Shown here piece by piece: positions 43,501-52,177 of a stretch of DNA of 64,000 nucleotides. A model generated the notes under the pieces. That model had not been told where the DNA came from. It saw only the letters and a program-made list of their open reading frames with translations, and made no database searches. Each line of letters begins with the position of its first letter. Positions within the stretch are counted from its first letter, which is position 1. A program made the translations under genes and the position numbers. Source of the stretch: Sphingobium cloacae. GTDB lineage: Bacteria; Pseudomonadota; Alphaproteobacteria; Sphingomonadales; Sphingomonadaceae. The stretch spans positions 744,001 to 808,000 of the forward strand of contig NZ_AP017655.1 in NCBI RefSeq assembly GCF_002355855.1, given 5' to 3'.

Positions 43501-44043
43501 CACCGGGTCCAGCCTGCGGCAAATCTCGACATAGAGCCGGTCGGGGAACAGCACCTCCAGCCGCCCGGCATAGGCCAAAGCCGCCTCCGGCTGATCCTCC
43601 GCGAACAGGCGGGCAAGAGCGCCCTCGCCTCCCGCCGTCAGCGCGATCAGCCCATCGGTGCGGCCTTCCATCGCCTCCAGCGTGACGTGCGGCACTTCCT
43701 CGACCGGCCGGTCGAGATGCGCCATCGACACCAGCGCGCAGAGATTGTCATAACCCTTGGCATCCTGCGCATAGAGCGTCAGCCAGTCATGCACCGGCGG
43801 TGCATTGGGGGGGCGTCCGGGCCGCAGCACGCCGACCATCGCGCCGATGATCGGCTGCACGCCTTCGCCCTTGCAGGCGTCGGAAAAGGCCATCGAACCG
43901 TAAAGCCCGTTCCGGTCCGTGATCGCCGCCGCCGGAAAGCCCAGCGCCTTGGCCTGCTTCGCGATCTTCTTGGGGTCGATCGCCCCTTCCAGCATGGTGA
44001 AGGACGACAATATGCGAAGGGGAACGAAACCGGCGTGAGGCAT
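40504..44043 (-). CDS. dnaE: DNA polymerase III alpha subunit
   Basis: 1179 residues, full length for DnaE1. N-terminal PHP domain (FVPLRILSSFTMLEGAI), polymerase palm with catalytic aspartates in MPDFDIDFCETRRGEVI, the GPGRGSGAGSVVAW fingers motif, HhH region and C-terminal OB domain (GVMAAMVEDVRWRETKRGARYA). It is the replicative polymerase. ATG 44043 is preferred over a TTG 21 bp upstream. It stands alone between the TonB terminator and a divergent membrane-protein gene. Confidence 0.97.
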   Translation of the reverse strand: MPHAGFVPLRILSSFTMLEGAIDPKKIAKQAKALGFPAAAITDRNGLYGSMAFSDACKGEGVQPIIGAMVGVLRPGRPPNAPPVHDWLTLYAQDAKGYDNLCALVSMAHLDRPVEEVPHVTLEAMEGRTDGLIALTAGGEGALARLFAEDQPEAALAYAGRLEVLFPDRLYVEICRRLDPVEGKAEPHLLDLAYARNLPLVATNPTCFAEPHFHAAHDVMLCIADSAYVETPDRRTSSPDAWMKPAAEMKRLFEDLPEALANTLVVAQRCAVAAPKRKPILPSLAGDIEGEARMLREQAAAGLEARLEKLGITGEEARKPYFDRLTFETDIIVQMGFPGYFLIVADFIKWAKSNDIPVGPGRGSGAGSVVAWALTITDLDPLQLGLLFERFLNPERVSMPDFDIDFCETRRGEVIRYVQQKYGADHVAQIITFGKLKARAVLKDTGRVLQMSYGQVDRLAKLVPNHPTDPWTLERSLNGVSEFRAEYDNDAQVKRLIDYAMKLEGFPRHSSTHAAGVVIGDRPLSQLVPLYRDPRSDMPVTQFDMKYVEGAGLVKFDFLGLKTLSVLQKAVQLLAARGVEVDLDGLSWDDPAVYDLLQRGDTVGVFQLESEGMRKTLAAVRPTNFGDIIALVSLYRPGPMDNIPMFGRRKNGQEEIEYPHILLKPILEETYGIFVYQEQVMQAAQILAGYSLGDADLLRRAMGKKIKAEMDAQRARFVEGCARSDIKPAKANELFDLIDKFAGYGFNKSHAAAYALLAYQTAWLKAHYPAEFYAGSMAFDIHLTDKLTVFVDDMRRMGLTCLAPDINRSGADFSVEAVEFEGDDPRLGFAVRYALGGLKGVGEKAMEQLVEEREARGPFQSLDDFADRIEPRLLNRRQLESLAAAGAFDDIHADRAGVHAAAETILTVAASNAEARTSGQGGLFGGEETPHADVRIPPHQTWSTADRMAQEKEAFGFYFSAHPVDRFRHLADARGAKSYGTICSEPVAEGGRVNGVMAAMVEDVRWRETKRGARYASATFSDNSGQFQASCFDEDACKAIEDMAREGDCALLMVELDRLPGEETPRVTVRGVEPFQQIANASRMELTVDVSDPMAVAALAQLLSRARGGRSEVFLRAPVRDGMAARVFLGDDYALGADQVDAIALIPGLAIHAFERMEPKADGYRARNRRSGFRLVAAE

Positions 44044-44180
44044 GGCCGCATTATGCACCCCCAACGTCGCAATGCCAGCCCCCGATCATCAAAAGCTGGG
44101 GATAAGGGCGACAGATTGCACTTGCCTTCTCGCCACGAAATTGTTCCACTCCCCGTAACGAACGGAGGGAGAATGCCAAG

Positions 44181-45350
44181 ATGACGGACGTGAACCCGGT
44201 TTCCACCCCGCCCAGCATCGTCGACAGGGCCAAGGCGATCATCCTCAAGCCCAAGGAAGAATGGGGCGTCATCGACACCGAACCGGCGACCGTCGGCGGC
44301 ATCTTCACCGGCTATGTGATGATACTCGCCGCCATCCCGCCGCTCGCCGCGCTGATCGGCGGGCAGATCTTCGGCTATGGCGCCTTTGGCATCACCTTCC
44401 GTCCGTCGCTCATGGGCGCGATCAGCATGGCCATCGCCCATTATGTCTTCGCGCTGATCGGCCTTTTCGTCCTCGCGCTCATCATTGATGCGCTCGCCCC
44501 GCAATTCGGCGGACAGAAGGACAGGGTGAAGGCGTTCAAGGTCGCCGCCTATTCCGGCACGGCGGGCTGGCTCGCGGGGATATTCGCGCTGGTGCCGTCG
44601 CTCTCGATCCTCGGCATCGTGGGGCTCTACAGCCTCTACCTCCTCTATCTCGGCCTGCCGCGCCTGATGAAGGCGCCGGAGGACAAGGCGCTGGTCTACA
44701 CCATCGTGACCATCGTCGCCGCCGCGATCCTCTTCATGATCGCAGGCGCGCTGGCCCGTCCCTTCGGCTCCATGTTCGGCGGCGCTTACGGCCCCTCCAC
44801 GGTGAGCGGCGAAATGACCGTGCCGGGCGTCGGCAAGGTCGACCTCGGCAAGCTGGACGCCGCCAGCAAGCAGATGGAATCGGCCGCGAAGAAGATGGAC
44901 GAAGCGACGCAGAACGGCGCCTCCGCCGCCATCGCGCCCGCCGCCCTTCAGGCGCTGCTCCCCGAAAAGATCGGCCGCTTCAGCCGGACCGAGGTCGAAA
45001 GCAGCGGCATGTCGGCGGGCGCCCGCGCCAGCGCGCGCTACACGGCGGGCGATGACGACATCGATCTGGAAGTCACCGACATGGCCGTCGCGGGAGCCTT
45101 TGCCGGCCTCGGCGCGGCGCTCAACGTCCAGTCCAACAAGCAGACCGCGACCGGCTATGAGAAAACCGAGACCGTCGATGGGCGCATCGTGACCGAGGAA
45201 TGGGACAGCGAGAGCCGCCACGGCAAGTTCGGCACCACGCTCGCCAACCGTTTCATGGTGGAAGCCAGCGGCACCGTTGCCAGTATCGACGAACTGAAAG
45301 CCGCCGTGAACGCGATAGGCTTCGACCGCCTCGCCGCGCTGGCGAAATAA
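44181..45350 (+). CDS. Yip1-family integral membrane protein
   Basis: 389 residues. The first ~200 residues are a Yip1/DUF1282-type domain with five or six membrane segments (for example GYVMILAAIPPLAALIGG, IAHYVFALIGLFVLALIIDAL, LYSLYLLYLGLPRLMKAP). The C-terminal ~180 residues are soluble, alanine/lysine-rich at first (LDAASKQMESAAKKMDEA) and then a compact domain (LLPEKIGRFSRTEVES to the end). Function is not established in bacteria. The gene is divergent from dnaE with AGGGAGAATGCCAAG before the ATG. Confidence 0.8.
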   Translation: MTDVNPVSTPPSIVDRAKAIILKPKEEWGVIDTEPATVGGIFTGYVMILAAIPPLAALIGGQIFGYGAFGITFRPSLMGAISMAIAHYVFALIGLFVLALIIDALAPQFGGQKDRVKAFKVAAYSGTAGWLAGIFALVPSLSILGIVGLYSLYLLYLGLPRLMKAPEDKALVYTIVTIVAAAILFMIAGALARPFGSMFGGAYGPSTVSGEMTVPGVGKVDLGKLDAASKQMESAAKKMDEATQNGASAAIAPAALQALLPEKIGRFSRTEVESSGMSAGARASARYTAGDDDIDLEVTDMAVAGAFAGLGAALNVQSNKQTATGYEKTETVDGRIVTEEWDSESRHGKFGTTLANRFMVEASGTVASIDELKAAVNAIGFDRLAALAK

Positions 45351-45432
45351 GGGCCCAAGCGGAACGGGGGATTCAGGTGGGGTGCGGGTGGCCCGGACTT
45401 CAATTTTGAGGGGTTCCAGACACCCATTCCGG

Positions 45433-45455
45433 CTCGCCCTGAGCTTGGCGAAGGG
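45433..45455. repeat. Sphingomonad-type intergenic palindrome
   Basis: CTCGCCCTGAGCTTGGCGAAGGG, with TCGCC/GGCGA arms. It is a variant of the TTCGCCCTGAGCTTGTCGAAGGG element I know as abundant between genes in sphingomonads and some other alphaproteobacteria. It lies between the convergent Yip1 and DUF2238 genes, where it may act as a transcript-end hairpin. Confidence 0.6.
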
Positions 45456-45495
45456 GTAGACGGCTCATTTCGTTCGGGACCATGGGCTTGCGTGG

Positions 45496-46122
45496 CTATC
45501 GACGGATGAAGAGAAGGGCCAGCGCGCTGCCGAGCTGGACGGCGGCCATGTCCTTTTGCGGGTCCCAGGCATCGCCCTGCTGGCCGTTATAATAGTCGGC
45601 CGTCTCGCCTGCCGCGACGATGGTCAGCAGCCATTCGAAGATTTCATAGAGCGCGCTGGCAAGGCCGATGGCGGCGAAGGCGAACAGGAGCCCGGCCGTC
45701 TTTCCCATGCCGCCATGGCGGCGCGCGATTTGCGCGAAGGGGCCGGTGAGCAGCGCGCCGAACGCGAAATGGACGAGGCGGTCATAGCCGTTGCGGTGCA
45801 GGTCCAAGGCAATGGAGATGTCCGTGCCGAACAGGGCGCGGCTCCAGTCGTCATAGGGGACGTAGGAGTAGATGTAGCGCGCGCCGAGCGTGTGGAGCAG
45901 CAGGAAGAGGGCGATACAGGCCAGCGCGTTGTCGGAGAGCGGCCAGCGGCGCAGGAGCCACGGCGCGGCAAGGAGAAGCGCGACGGTGGGGCCGTGCTGT
46001 AGCGGCGCAAGGTCGGGATAGGGCTGCGCGACGTTCGCCAGCGCGACTGCCGCGAGCAGCAGCAGGATCGTCCAGCGCTGCCGGTTTGGAAGAGCCTTCC
46101 AGACGGCAGCGCCGGGGATCAT
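45496..46122 (-). CDS. DUF2238 (YjdF-family) inner-membrane protein
   Basis: 208 residues, six predicted membrane helices, closely fitting the E. coli YjdF length. Family markers are LHTLGARYIYSYVPYDDW, RNGYDRLVHFAFGAL, SALYEIFEWLL and YNGQQGDAWDPQKDMAAVQLG. Function unknown. The start lies 5 bp after the asd stop, so it is the second gene of an asd transcript, a linkage with no obvious metabolic logic. Confidence 0.88.
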   Translation of the reverse strand: MIPGAAVWKALPNRQRWTILLLLAAVALANVAQPYPDLAPLQHGPTVALLLAAPWLLRRWPLSDNALACIALFLLLHTLGARYIYSYVPYDDWSRALFGTDISIALDLHRNGYDRLVHFAFGALLTGPFAQIARRHGGMGKTAGLLFAFAAIGLASALYEIFEWLLTIVAAGETADYYNGQQGDAWDPQKDMAAVQLGSALALLFIRR

Positions 46123-46127
46123 GAGCC

Positions 46128-47153
46128 TCAGCCCTTTTTCAGGTGGCGGCGGCCCAGCAGTTCGGCGATCTGGACGGCATTCAGCGCCGCGCCCTTGCGG
46201 AGATTGTCGCTGACGCACCAGAGGTTGAGGCCGTTCTCGATGGTCGAATCCTCGCGCACGCGGCTGATGAAGGTGGCGTAGTCGCCCACGCACTCGACGG
46301 GGGTGACGTAGCCGCCGTCCTCGCGCTTGTCGACCAGCATCACGCCGGGAGCTTCGCGCAGGATGTCCTGCGCTTCGCTGGCGGAGATTTCCTTCTCGAA
46401 CTCGATGTTCAGCGATTCCGAATGGCCGACGAAGACGGGAACGCGCACGCAGGTCGCCGTGACCTTCACCTTGGGATCGAGGATCTTCTTGGTTTCCGCG
46501 ACCATCTTCCACTCTTCCTTGGTGGAGCCGTCGTCCAGGAAGACGTCGATATGCGGGATCACGTTGAAGGCGATCTGCTTGGTGAACTTCTTCGGTTCGG
46601 CCGGATCGCCCACGAAGATGTTGCGCGACTGTTCGAACAGCTCGTCCATGCCCGCCTTGCCCGCGCCCGACACCGACTGATAGGTGGAGACGACGACGCG
46701 CTTGATCGTGGCGGCGTCATGCAGGGGCTTGAGCGCGACCACCATCTGCGCGGTCGAGCAGTTGGGGTTGGCGATGATGTTCTTCTTCTTGTAGCCGTCG
46801 ATCGCGTCCGGGTTCACTTCGGGCACGATCAGGGGCACGTCCGGGTCCATGCGGTAGAGCGACGAATTGTCGATCACGACGCAGCCCGCCGCCGCAGCCC
46901 TGGGCGCATATTCCGCCGTCGGGCCGGAACCGGCCGCGAACAGGGCGATGTCCCATCCGGTGAAGTCGAAATGCTCGATATTCTTGCATTTGAGCGTCTT
47001 GCCGGTTTCACCGAAATCGATTTCGGTGCCCTGCGACCGGGGCGAGGCGACCGCCGCGATCTCGTCAATCGGGAACTCGCGCTCGGCGAGAATGGTCAGC
47101 ATTTCGCGGCCCACATTGCCCGTGGCACCAACGACGACGACCTTGTAACCCAT
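46128..47153 (-). CDS. asd: Aspartate-semialdehyde dehydrogenase
   Basis: 341 residues from ATG 47153. NADP-binding VVGATGNVGREML, catalytic cysteine C132 in ANPNCSTAQ, GAGKAGMDEL and the histidine-bearing VGHSESLNIEF block. It makes aspartate semialdehyde for lysine/DAP, threonine and methionine synthesis. It is followed by the DUF2238 gene and separated from the peptidase gene by 79 bp. Confidence 0.96.
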   Translation of the reverse strand: MGYKVVVVGATGNVGREMLTILAEREFPIDEIAAVASPRSQGTEIDFGETGKTLKCKNIEHFDFTGWDIALFAAGSGPTAEYAPRAAAAGCVVIDNSSLYRMDPDVPLIVPEVNPDAIDGYKKKNIIANPNCSTAQMVVALKPLHDAATIKRVVVSTYQSVSGAGKAGMDELFEQSRNIFVGDPAEPKKFTKQIAFNVIPHIDVFLDDGSTKEEWKMVAETKKILDPKVKVTATCVRVPVFVGHSESLNIEFEKEISASEAQDILREAPGVMLVDKREDGGYVTPVECVGDYATFISRVREDSTIENGLNLWCVSDNLRKGAALNAVQIAELLGRRHLKKG

Positions 47154-47232
47154 GACTAAACACTCCACTCCATGCAAAATTGCGGAGTGCGCGGCATAGC
47201 GCCGTTGCGGCAATTGTCCAGTAGTAAGCGGT

Positions 47233-49473
47233 TCAGGGCGTGGAAGCGCGACTTTCCCCCGCTGGACCGGTGCCGTGGCGGTCGAGGAAATCCACTATGG
47301 TGCGCCAAAGGTGGACGGAGACGCCGGGGCCGCCGACACGGTGGGTCTGGCCCGGATAGGCCATCATCTCGAAGGGGACGGCCGCACCCTGCATCTTCGC
47401 CATGACGGCGGTGGCGTTGTCGAACACCACATTGTCGTCGGACATGCCGTGGATGAGGAGGAGGGGGTCCTTTATCTTCACCGCCTCCTCGACCGCATCG
47501 GAAGCGGGATAGGCGCTGGGCCTGTCCTGCGGCTTGCCCAGATAGCGTTCGGTGTAGTGGGTGTCGTATAGTTCCCACTTCGTGACGGGCGCGCCCGCGA
47601 CGGCGGCGGAGAAAGTGCCGGGGGCCTTTTCGAGCAGCTTGAGGGACATGTAGCCGCCATAGGACCAGCCATAGGTGGCGATCCGTTGCGGGTCGACATA
47701 GGGCTGGCTTTTCAGCCATTCGACGCCCTTGAGCTGGTCGTCCACCTCGACGGTGCCCATGGCGCGGTAGATGTGATCCTCGAACGCCTTGCCGCGGTCG
47801 GGGGTGCCGCGATTGTCGATGGCGAAGACGATCCAGCCCTTGCTCACCAGATATTGATAGATGGGCGCGCCCCACTGGTTCGTGACCTGACGGCCCGCGC
47901 CGGGGCCGCCATAGTGCAGCATGAAGACAGGGTAGCGTTTGCCGGCCTCCATCGGCGGCGTCATGATGCGGGCGTGGAGGACGGTGCCGTCGGCGGCTTT
48001 GAGGGTCGAGAAGCGCGTCCTGGCGTGGGCGGCGAGATAGGGGGCATAGGGGTGGTCGCCCCGGATCGCATTCTCCTCCAGCCATTGGAGTTGCCTGCCG
48101 TCCGTGTCGGCGAGGTAGACCTGTTTGGGCTGGTCGGTGTTGCTGCGGGAGATGACGAGGCGGGTGGCCTTGCGGTCCATCACGGCGTCGTTCCACCAGC
48201 CGTCCTGGGTGAGTTGCCTGAGCGGCCCGGCCTTGGCGAGGGGGGCGGCGTAGAGTTGCTGCTCCAGCGGTGTTTCGCGGTTGGCGGTGAAGTAGACGAG
48301 GCTTTTCGCTTCATCGACGCCGATCACGTCGCGCACTTCCCATGCGCCGTGGGTAAGGGGCGTCCATTTGCCGTCGCGGACATGATAGAGATGGCCGTGG
48401 CCCGTCTTTTCCGACCACCACAGGAAGCTGCCGTCGCTCAATGGCCTGAAATTGTTGGAGAGGTTGATCCAGCTTTTCGCGCTTTCGGTGAGGATGACCT
48501 TCGCCTTGCCGGTGGCGGGATCGACGGCGAGGAGGTCTAGGCGCTTCTGGTCGCGGCTCTCGCGCTGGACGTAGAGGGTCCTGCCGTCCTTCGACCAGTC
48601 GACGCGGGCGAGGTAGATGTCGGTTTCGGGGCCGAGGTCGACCTTGATCCGGGCGCTGCCGTCCGGTTTCATGACGTAGAGGTCGATGAGGGCGTTGGGC
48701 GTGCCCGCGGCGGGGTAGCGTTGCTGGTAGACCTTCGTGCCTTCGCCGCCGATGGCGGTGCGGGTGACGATGCCGACCGGGCTTTCATCGACGCGGGCGA
48801 CGGCGATCAGCGCATCGTCGGGCGACCACCAATAGCCGGTGCGGCGGTCCATTTCCTCCTGCGCGACGAACTCCGCGACGCCCCAACTGAGCGTGTCGCT
48901 GGCGTCGGTGGTGAGCTGGCGGGCTTCGCCGCCGATGGGCTGGACGAAGAAATTACCGTCGCGGACGTAGGAGACATATGCGCCTTTCGGGCTGACGACG
49001 CCGTTCAGTTCGCCTTCGGGGGAGGCGGTGAGGCGGGTGACCTTGCCGTCGAGGGCGGCGAGGTAGAGGTCGCCGTCCACGGGGACGAGGATGTGCCGGC
49101 CATCGGGCGACCAGTCATAAGTGGCGATGCCGGTGCTGCCCGCGACGGAGCGGTCGCGTTCGCGCTGCATCTTTTCGGCTTCGGAGAGTTCCGCGCCGCT
49201 GCCGGTCTTCTTCGAATCGACCAGCATCCGCTGCGCGCCGGTCGCTGTGTCGATGGCCCAGAGGTCGAGCCGGTCCTTTTCATCGGCGCGGGGCTTCAGC
49301 AGGGTGACGAGCGTGCCGTCGGGCGAGAGCTTCAGGGCGCGGGGCTGGGGGCCGGAAAGGTCGGGACTGGCGAAAACGCGTTCGAGGGTCAGCTTTTCCT
49401 GCGCCATGGCGGGGAGGGAAGAGGCGGCGAGGGCCGCGAGCAGCGCGGTCGAGCGGCGGAAGCTGGAGGGCAT
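47233..49473 (-). CDS. S9B-family dipeptidyl peptidase (DPP IV-like), exported
   Basis: 746 residues. Signal peptide to about residue 24 (PAMAQ), beta-propeller domain, then the alpha/beta-hydrolase with nucleophile in YGWSYGGYMS, aspartate in HGMSDDNVV and histidine in PGQTHRV. The GGPGAGRQVTNQWG and AQEEMDRRTGYWW (double-glutamate) motifs point to dipeptidyl peptidase IV, which removes X-Pro dipeptides. ATG 49473 is preferred because GAAAGG then has correct spacing; an ATG 6 bp upstream has the site abutting it. It likely works in the periplasm. Monocistronic. Confidence 0.93.
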   Translation of the reverse strand: MPSSFRRSTALLAALAASSLPAMAQEKLTLERVFASPDLSGPQPRALKLSPDGTLVTLLKPRADEKDRLDLWAIDTATGAQRMLVDSKKTGSGAELSEAEKMQRERDRSVAGSTGIATYDWSPDGRHILVPVDGDLYLAALDGKVTRLTASPEGELNGVVSPKGAYVSYVRDGNFFVQPIGGEARQLTTDASDTLSWGVAEFVAQEEMDRRTGYWWSPDDALIAVARVDESPVGIVTRTAIGGEGTKVYQQRYPAAGTPNALIDLYVMKPDGSARIKVDLGPETDIYLARVDWSKDGRTLYVQRESRDQKRLDLLAVDPATGKAKVILTESAKSWINLSNNFRPLSDGSFLWWSEKTGHGHLYHVRDGKWTPLTHGAWEVRDVIGVDEAKSLVYFTANRETPLEQQLYAAPLAKAGPLRQLTQDGWWNDAVMDRKATRLVISRSNTDQPKQVYLADTDGRQLQWLEENAIRGDHPYAPYLAAHARTRFSTLKAADGTVLHARIMTPPMEAGKRYPVFMLHYGGPGAGRQVTNQWGAPIYQYLVSKGWIVFAIDNRGTPDRGKAFEDHIYRAMGTVEVDDQLKGVEWLKSQPYVDPQRIATYGWSYGGYMSLKLLEKAPGTFSAAVAGAPVTKWELYDTHYTERYLGKPQDRPSAYPASDAVEEAVKIKDPLLLIHGMSDDNVVFDNATAVMAKMQGAAVPFEMMAYPGQTHRVGGPGVSVHLWRTIVDFLDRHGTGPAGESRASTP

Positions 49474-49585
49474 TGTCATCCTTTCGCGGCGGCGCTGTGC
49501 GGGAACGCCTTGTCCTGACGCTGGCTTAGCGCGCCTTGGTCGAAAAGATCAATGTCGGGACATATTATGTCCAGCCATGGCGGCG

Positions 49586-52177
49586 CTATCGTCCCGATAC
49601 CAGCTTCTGGAGATCGATCATGGAGCGCAGGAGGCCCACCCCGTGCGGCCCGGCGATGAAGCGCGGTTCCCAGACGGGAGAGAATTTGTCCTTGTAGGCG
49701 CGCAGCCCTTCGAAGCCGTAGAAGCCGTCGCCATGCCGATAGAGAAAGGCCCCCGCCTTCACCCACAAGGGGGAAAGGCGGCGCGCCTCCATCCCCGACA
49801 AGGGCGCCAGCCCCAGCGTGAACCATGCAAAACCCCGGTCGCGGCCCCATTCCATCAGGCGCAGGAACAGAAAGTCCATCGCGCCATAGGGCATCACTTC
49901 GTCATGCCGCATCAGGTCGACCGACAATTCGTTGCGATTGGCGGTCGCCCAGATATTCGCGAAAGCGACGATCCGGCCTTCCCGCCGCACCACCGCGCAA
50001 TCGAAACGGGCGACATAGGCGGGATCGAACCGGCCCATGCTGAACCGCTTTTCCCTGCGTCCCTTTTGCGCCAGCCAGCCATCCGAAATCCGCTGGAGAT
50101 CGTCCATGATGCCGTCCAGCCGGGCGGCGGGAACCACTTCGAACGAGGCGCCTTCCCGGATCGCGCGCCTCGTCGCATAGCGCAGGGGCCGGGCCTCCGG
50201 ACCGTCGAGGGTGAGGCGCTTCAGGTCCACCCGCGCCTCTTCCCCATATTTGACGATGCCCAGGCCCAGATCGACCGCGAGGGGCAGCGCCTCCAGGCTC
50301 AACTGGTAGAGGAGCAGGCGGCCCTGGCTCCTGTCCGCCGTCTCGCGCAATTGCCAGAGCAGGTCGGCCCATTCCGTCCGGTCGCCCACCGGATCGCCCA
50401 TCACGATCCAGCTATGACCCTGAATCCGGTACATGAGGAAGGCCCGCCCCGTGGCGGAGGCGAGGAACAGCTTGTCCCCCGTCATCGCGAGGAAGGCGTC
50501 GGTGCGGTCGGCCAGCGCCAGCGCCTGTTGCGGCGGCGCGGCGGAAATGCGGCGCATCAGGCGCGGAGGCACTGCGGGCCGCCACAGCCGCCACAGCGCG
50601 GCGGCGACCACCAGCACGCCGCTCGCCAAAGCCGCGCGCAGGAAGCGCGACGCATCGCCGCGCGGGCCGAAGTCCCACCAGAGATGGGTCTGATAATCGA
50701 CATGCTTATAGGCGAAGAAGCCGATCCAGATCGAAAGCCCCACCGCGACGGTCATCGTCGCCAGCCATGCGGGCGTCAGGACGGCGGCGGTGAATTGGGT
50801 GTGGCGGTAGAAGGCGCCGCGCGTCCATTGGAGAAGGGCGGTGATGAGCAGCAGGATGGCCGCTTCCTCATAATCCAGTCCCTTGACCAGCGAGAAGAGC
50901 GCGCCCGCGATCAGCAGCGCGCGCGTCATCCAGAAGGCCGCGTCCAGCCTGCGGTACAGGCCCGACGCCAGCAGGATCAGCAATGTCCCGACGATGCTGG
51001 CGGCGAAGTGCGACGCCTCCACGAGGAAGAGGGGAAGGAGGTGCGTCACCGAATGGAGGCGGGCGGGAATGGCGGGCAAGGCGCCGGAGATGAGCAGGAT
51101 CATGCCGCCCACCGCCACCAGCAGCGCCAGCATGACCGGCGCAACGCCGGAGGCCGCGACCTGCGCCCCGTTCAGGAAACGCCCCATCGGCCGCCGCCAG
51201 CGGTGGCCTTCATGCCCGGCGATGGCGATGACGCCCAGCAGCAGCGGCAGCAGATAGTAGATGATGCGATAGGCGATCAGCGCGGCCAGCAGGCTGGGCC
51301 GGTCCACGTCCGGCAGGGTGGCGACGATCACGGCTTCGAATATGCCCAGCCCGCCTGGAACATGGCTGACCAGCGCCAGGATGATCGCCAGCACATAGCC
51401 GAGGAAAAAGGCGGGATAGAGGGAGAGGCCCACATGCGGCACGAGGATGTAGAGCGCGGCGCTGGCGGCGGCGAGGTCGACGCAGGACACCGCCAGCAGG
51501 GCCAGCGCCCGGCTTCGCGAGGGGAGGGTGAAGGTCAGGCCGAACAGCGTCGGCGCGCGCCCCTCCCGTCCCGCGCCCGACAGGGCAAGTGCGGCAAGCG
51601 CCAGTATCGCGATTCCCGCGCCCCGTTGCAGCGCCGGGGACAGGGTGACACCGCCCAGCGCGACGGCGGCGGGATGGAAGGCCATCAGCGCGCCCGCCAT
51701 CACGAACACCCCGCCCCAGAAGGTGAGGCTGGCCGATGCGACGATGCGGGCGACTTCGCCTCCCGTCAGGCCCGCCGCCGCATAGATGCGATAGCGCGCC
51801 GATCCCCCCGTCAGCAGCGACAGCCCCAGATTGTGGCTCAGCGTATAGCTGCAAAAGGACGCCAGCGCCGCCGTGCGCCACGGCAGGACACGCCCGACGA
51901 GGCGCAGCGCGACGAAATCGTAGAAGGTGAGGGCGAGATAGCTGATCGCCGTCAGCCCTAGCGCGAACGCCATGCGCCGGGAGCCGATCATGTGGAATGC
52001 GCCCCTGACATCGCGCAGCCGCACTTCGGCAAGCAGGGCATGAAGCGCCGCCAGCCCCAGCGCGCATACCGCCAGCATCGCCAGCAGGCTCAACAGGGTG
52101 CGCCGCGCCGCGATCCAGTGCCGCAACGCCGGGACAATGCCGCCTTCCCTTTCGCGAGCGCCGGTCTTGTCAGTCAT
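49586..52177 (-). CDS. mprF: Phosphatidylglycerol lysyltransferase/flippase, MprF type
   Basis: 863 residues. The N-terminal ~540 residues hold about 14 membrane helices (the flippase/synthase membrane domain, with SHVPGGLGIFEAVIV in the LPG-synthase region). The C-terminal ~300 residues are the DUF2156/GNAT-like aminoacyl transferase (FLMYRIQGHSWIVMGDPVG, PYGAMDFLFLRLMEWG, LAPLSGMEARRLSPLW). It moves lysine from Lys-tRNA to phosphatidylglycerol and flips the product, lowering surface charge. Its start overlaps the upstream AcvB-like gene by 8 bp. Lysine versus alanine specificity cannot be told here. Confidence 0.92.
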   Translation of the reverse strand: MTDKTGAREREGGIVPALRHWIAARRTLLSLLAMLAVCALGLAALHALLAEVRLRDVRGAFHMIGSRRMAFALGLTAISYLALTFYDFVALRLVGRVLPWRTAALASFCSYTLSHNLGLSLLTGGSARYRIYAAAGLTGGEVARIVASASLTFWGGVFVMAGALMAFHPAAVALGGVTLSPALQRGAGIAILALAALALSGAGREGRAPTLFGLTFTLPSRSRALALLAVSCVDLAAASAALYILVPHVGLSLYPAFFLGYVLAIILALVSHVPGGLGIFEAVIVATLPDVDRPSLLAALIAYRIIYYLLPLLLGVIAIAGHEGHRWRRPMGRFLNGAQVAASGVAPVMLALLVAVGGMILLISGALPAIPARLHSVTHLLPLFLVEASHFAASIVGTLLILLASGLYRRLDAAFWMTRALLIAGALFSLVKGLDYEEAAILLLITALLQWTRGAFYRHTQFTAAVLTPAWLATMTVAVGLSIWIGFFAYKHVDYQTHLWWDFGPRGDASRFLRAALASGVLVVAAALWRLWRPAVPPRLMRRISAAPPQQALALADRTDAFLAMTGDKLFLASATGRAFLMYRIQGHSWIVMGDPVGDRTEWADLLWQLRETADRSQGRLLLYQLSLEALPLAVDLGLGIVKYGEEARVDLKRLTLDGPEARPLRYATRRAIREGASFEVVPAARLDGIMDDLQRISDGWLAQKGRREKRFSMGRFDPAYVARFDCAVVRREGRIVAFANIWATANRNELSVDLMRHDEVMPYGAMDFLFLRLMEWGRDRGFAWFTLGLAPLSGMEARRLSPLWVKAGAFLYRHGDGFYGFEGLRAYKDKFSPVWEPRFIAGPHGVGLLRSMIDLQKLVSGR

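Noticed and set aside
40588..44184. A 1198-codon open frame on the plus strand across dnaE
   Set aside because: Antisense shadow of dnaE with His/Arg-rich low-complexity translation and no recognisable motifs.
49121..51961. A 946-codon open frame antisense to the peptidase and mprF genes
   Set aside because: It crosses two unrelated genes and their gap; translation is Gln/Arg/Gly-rich without domains.
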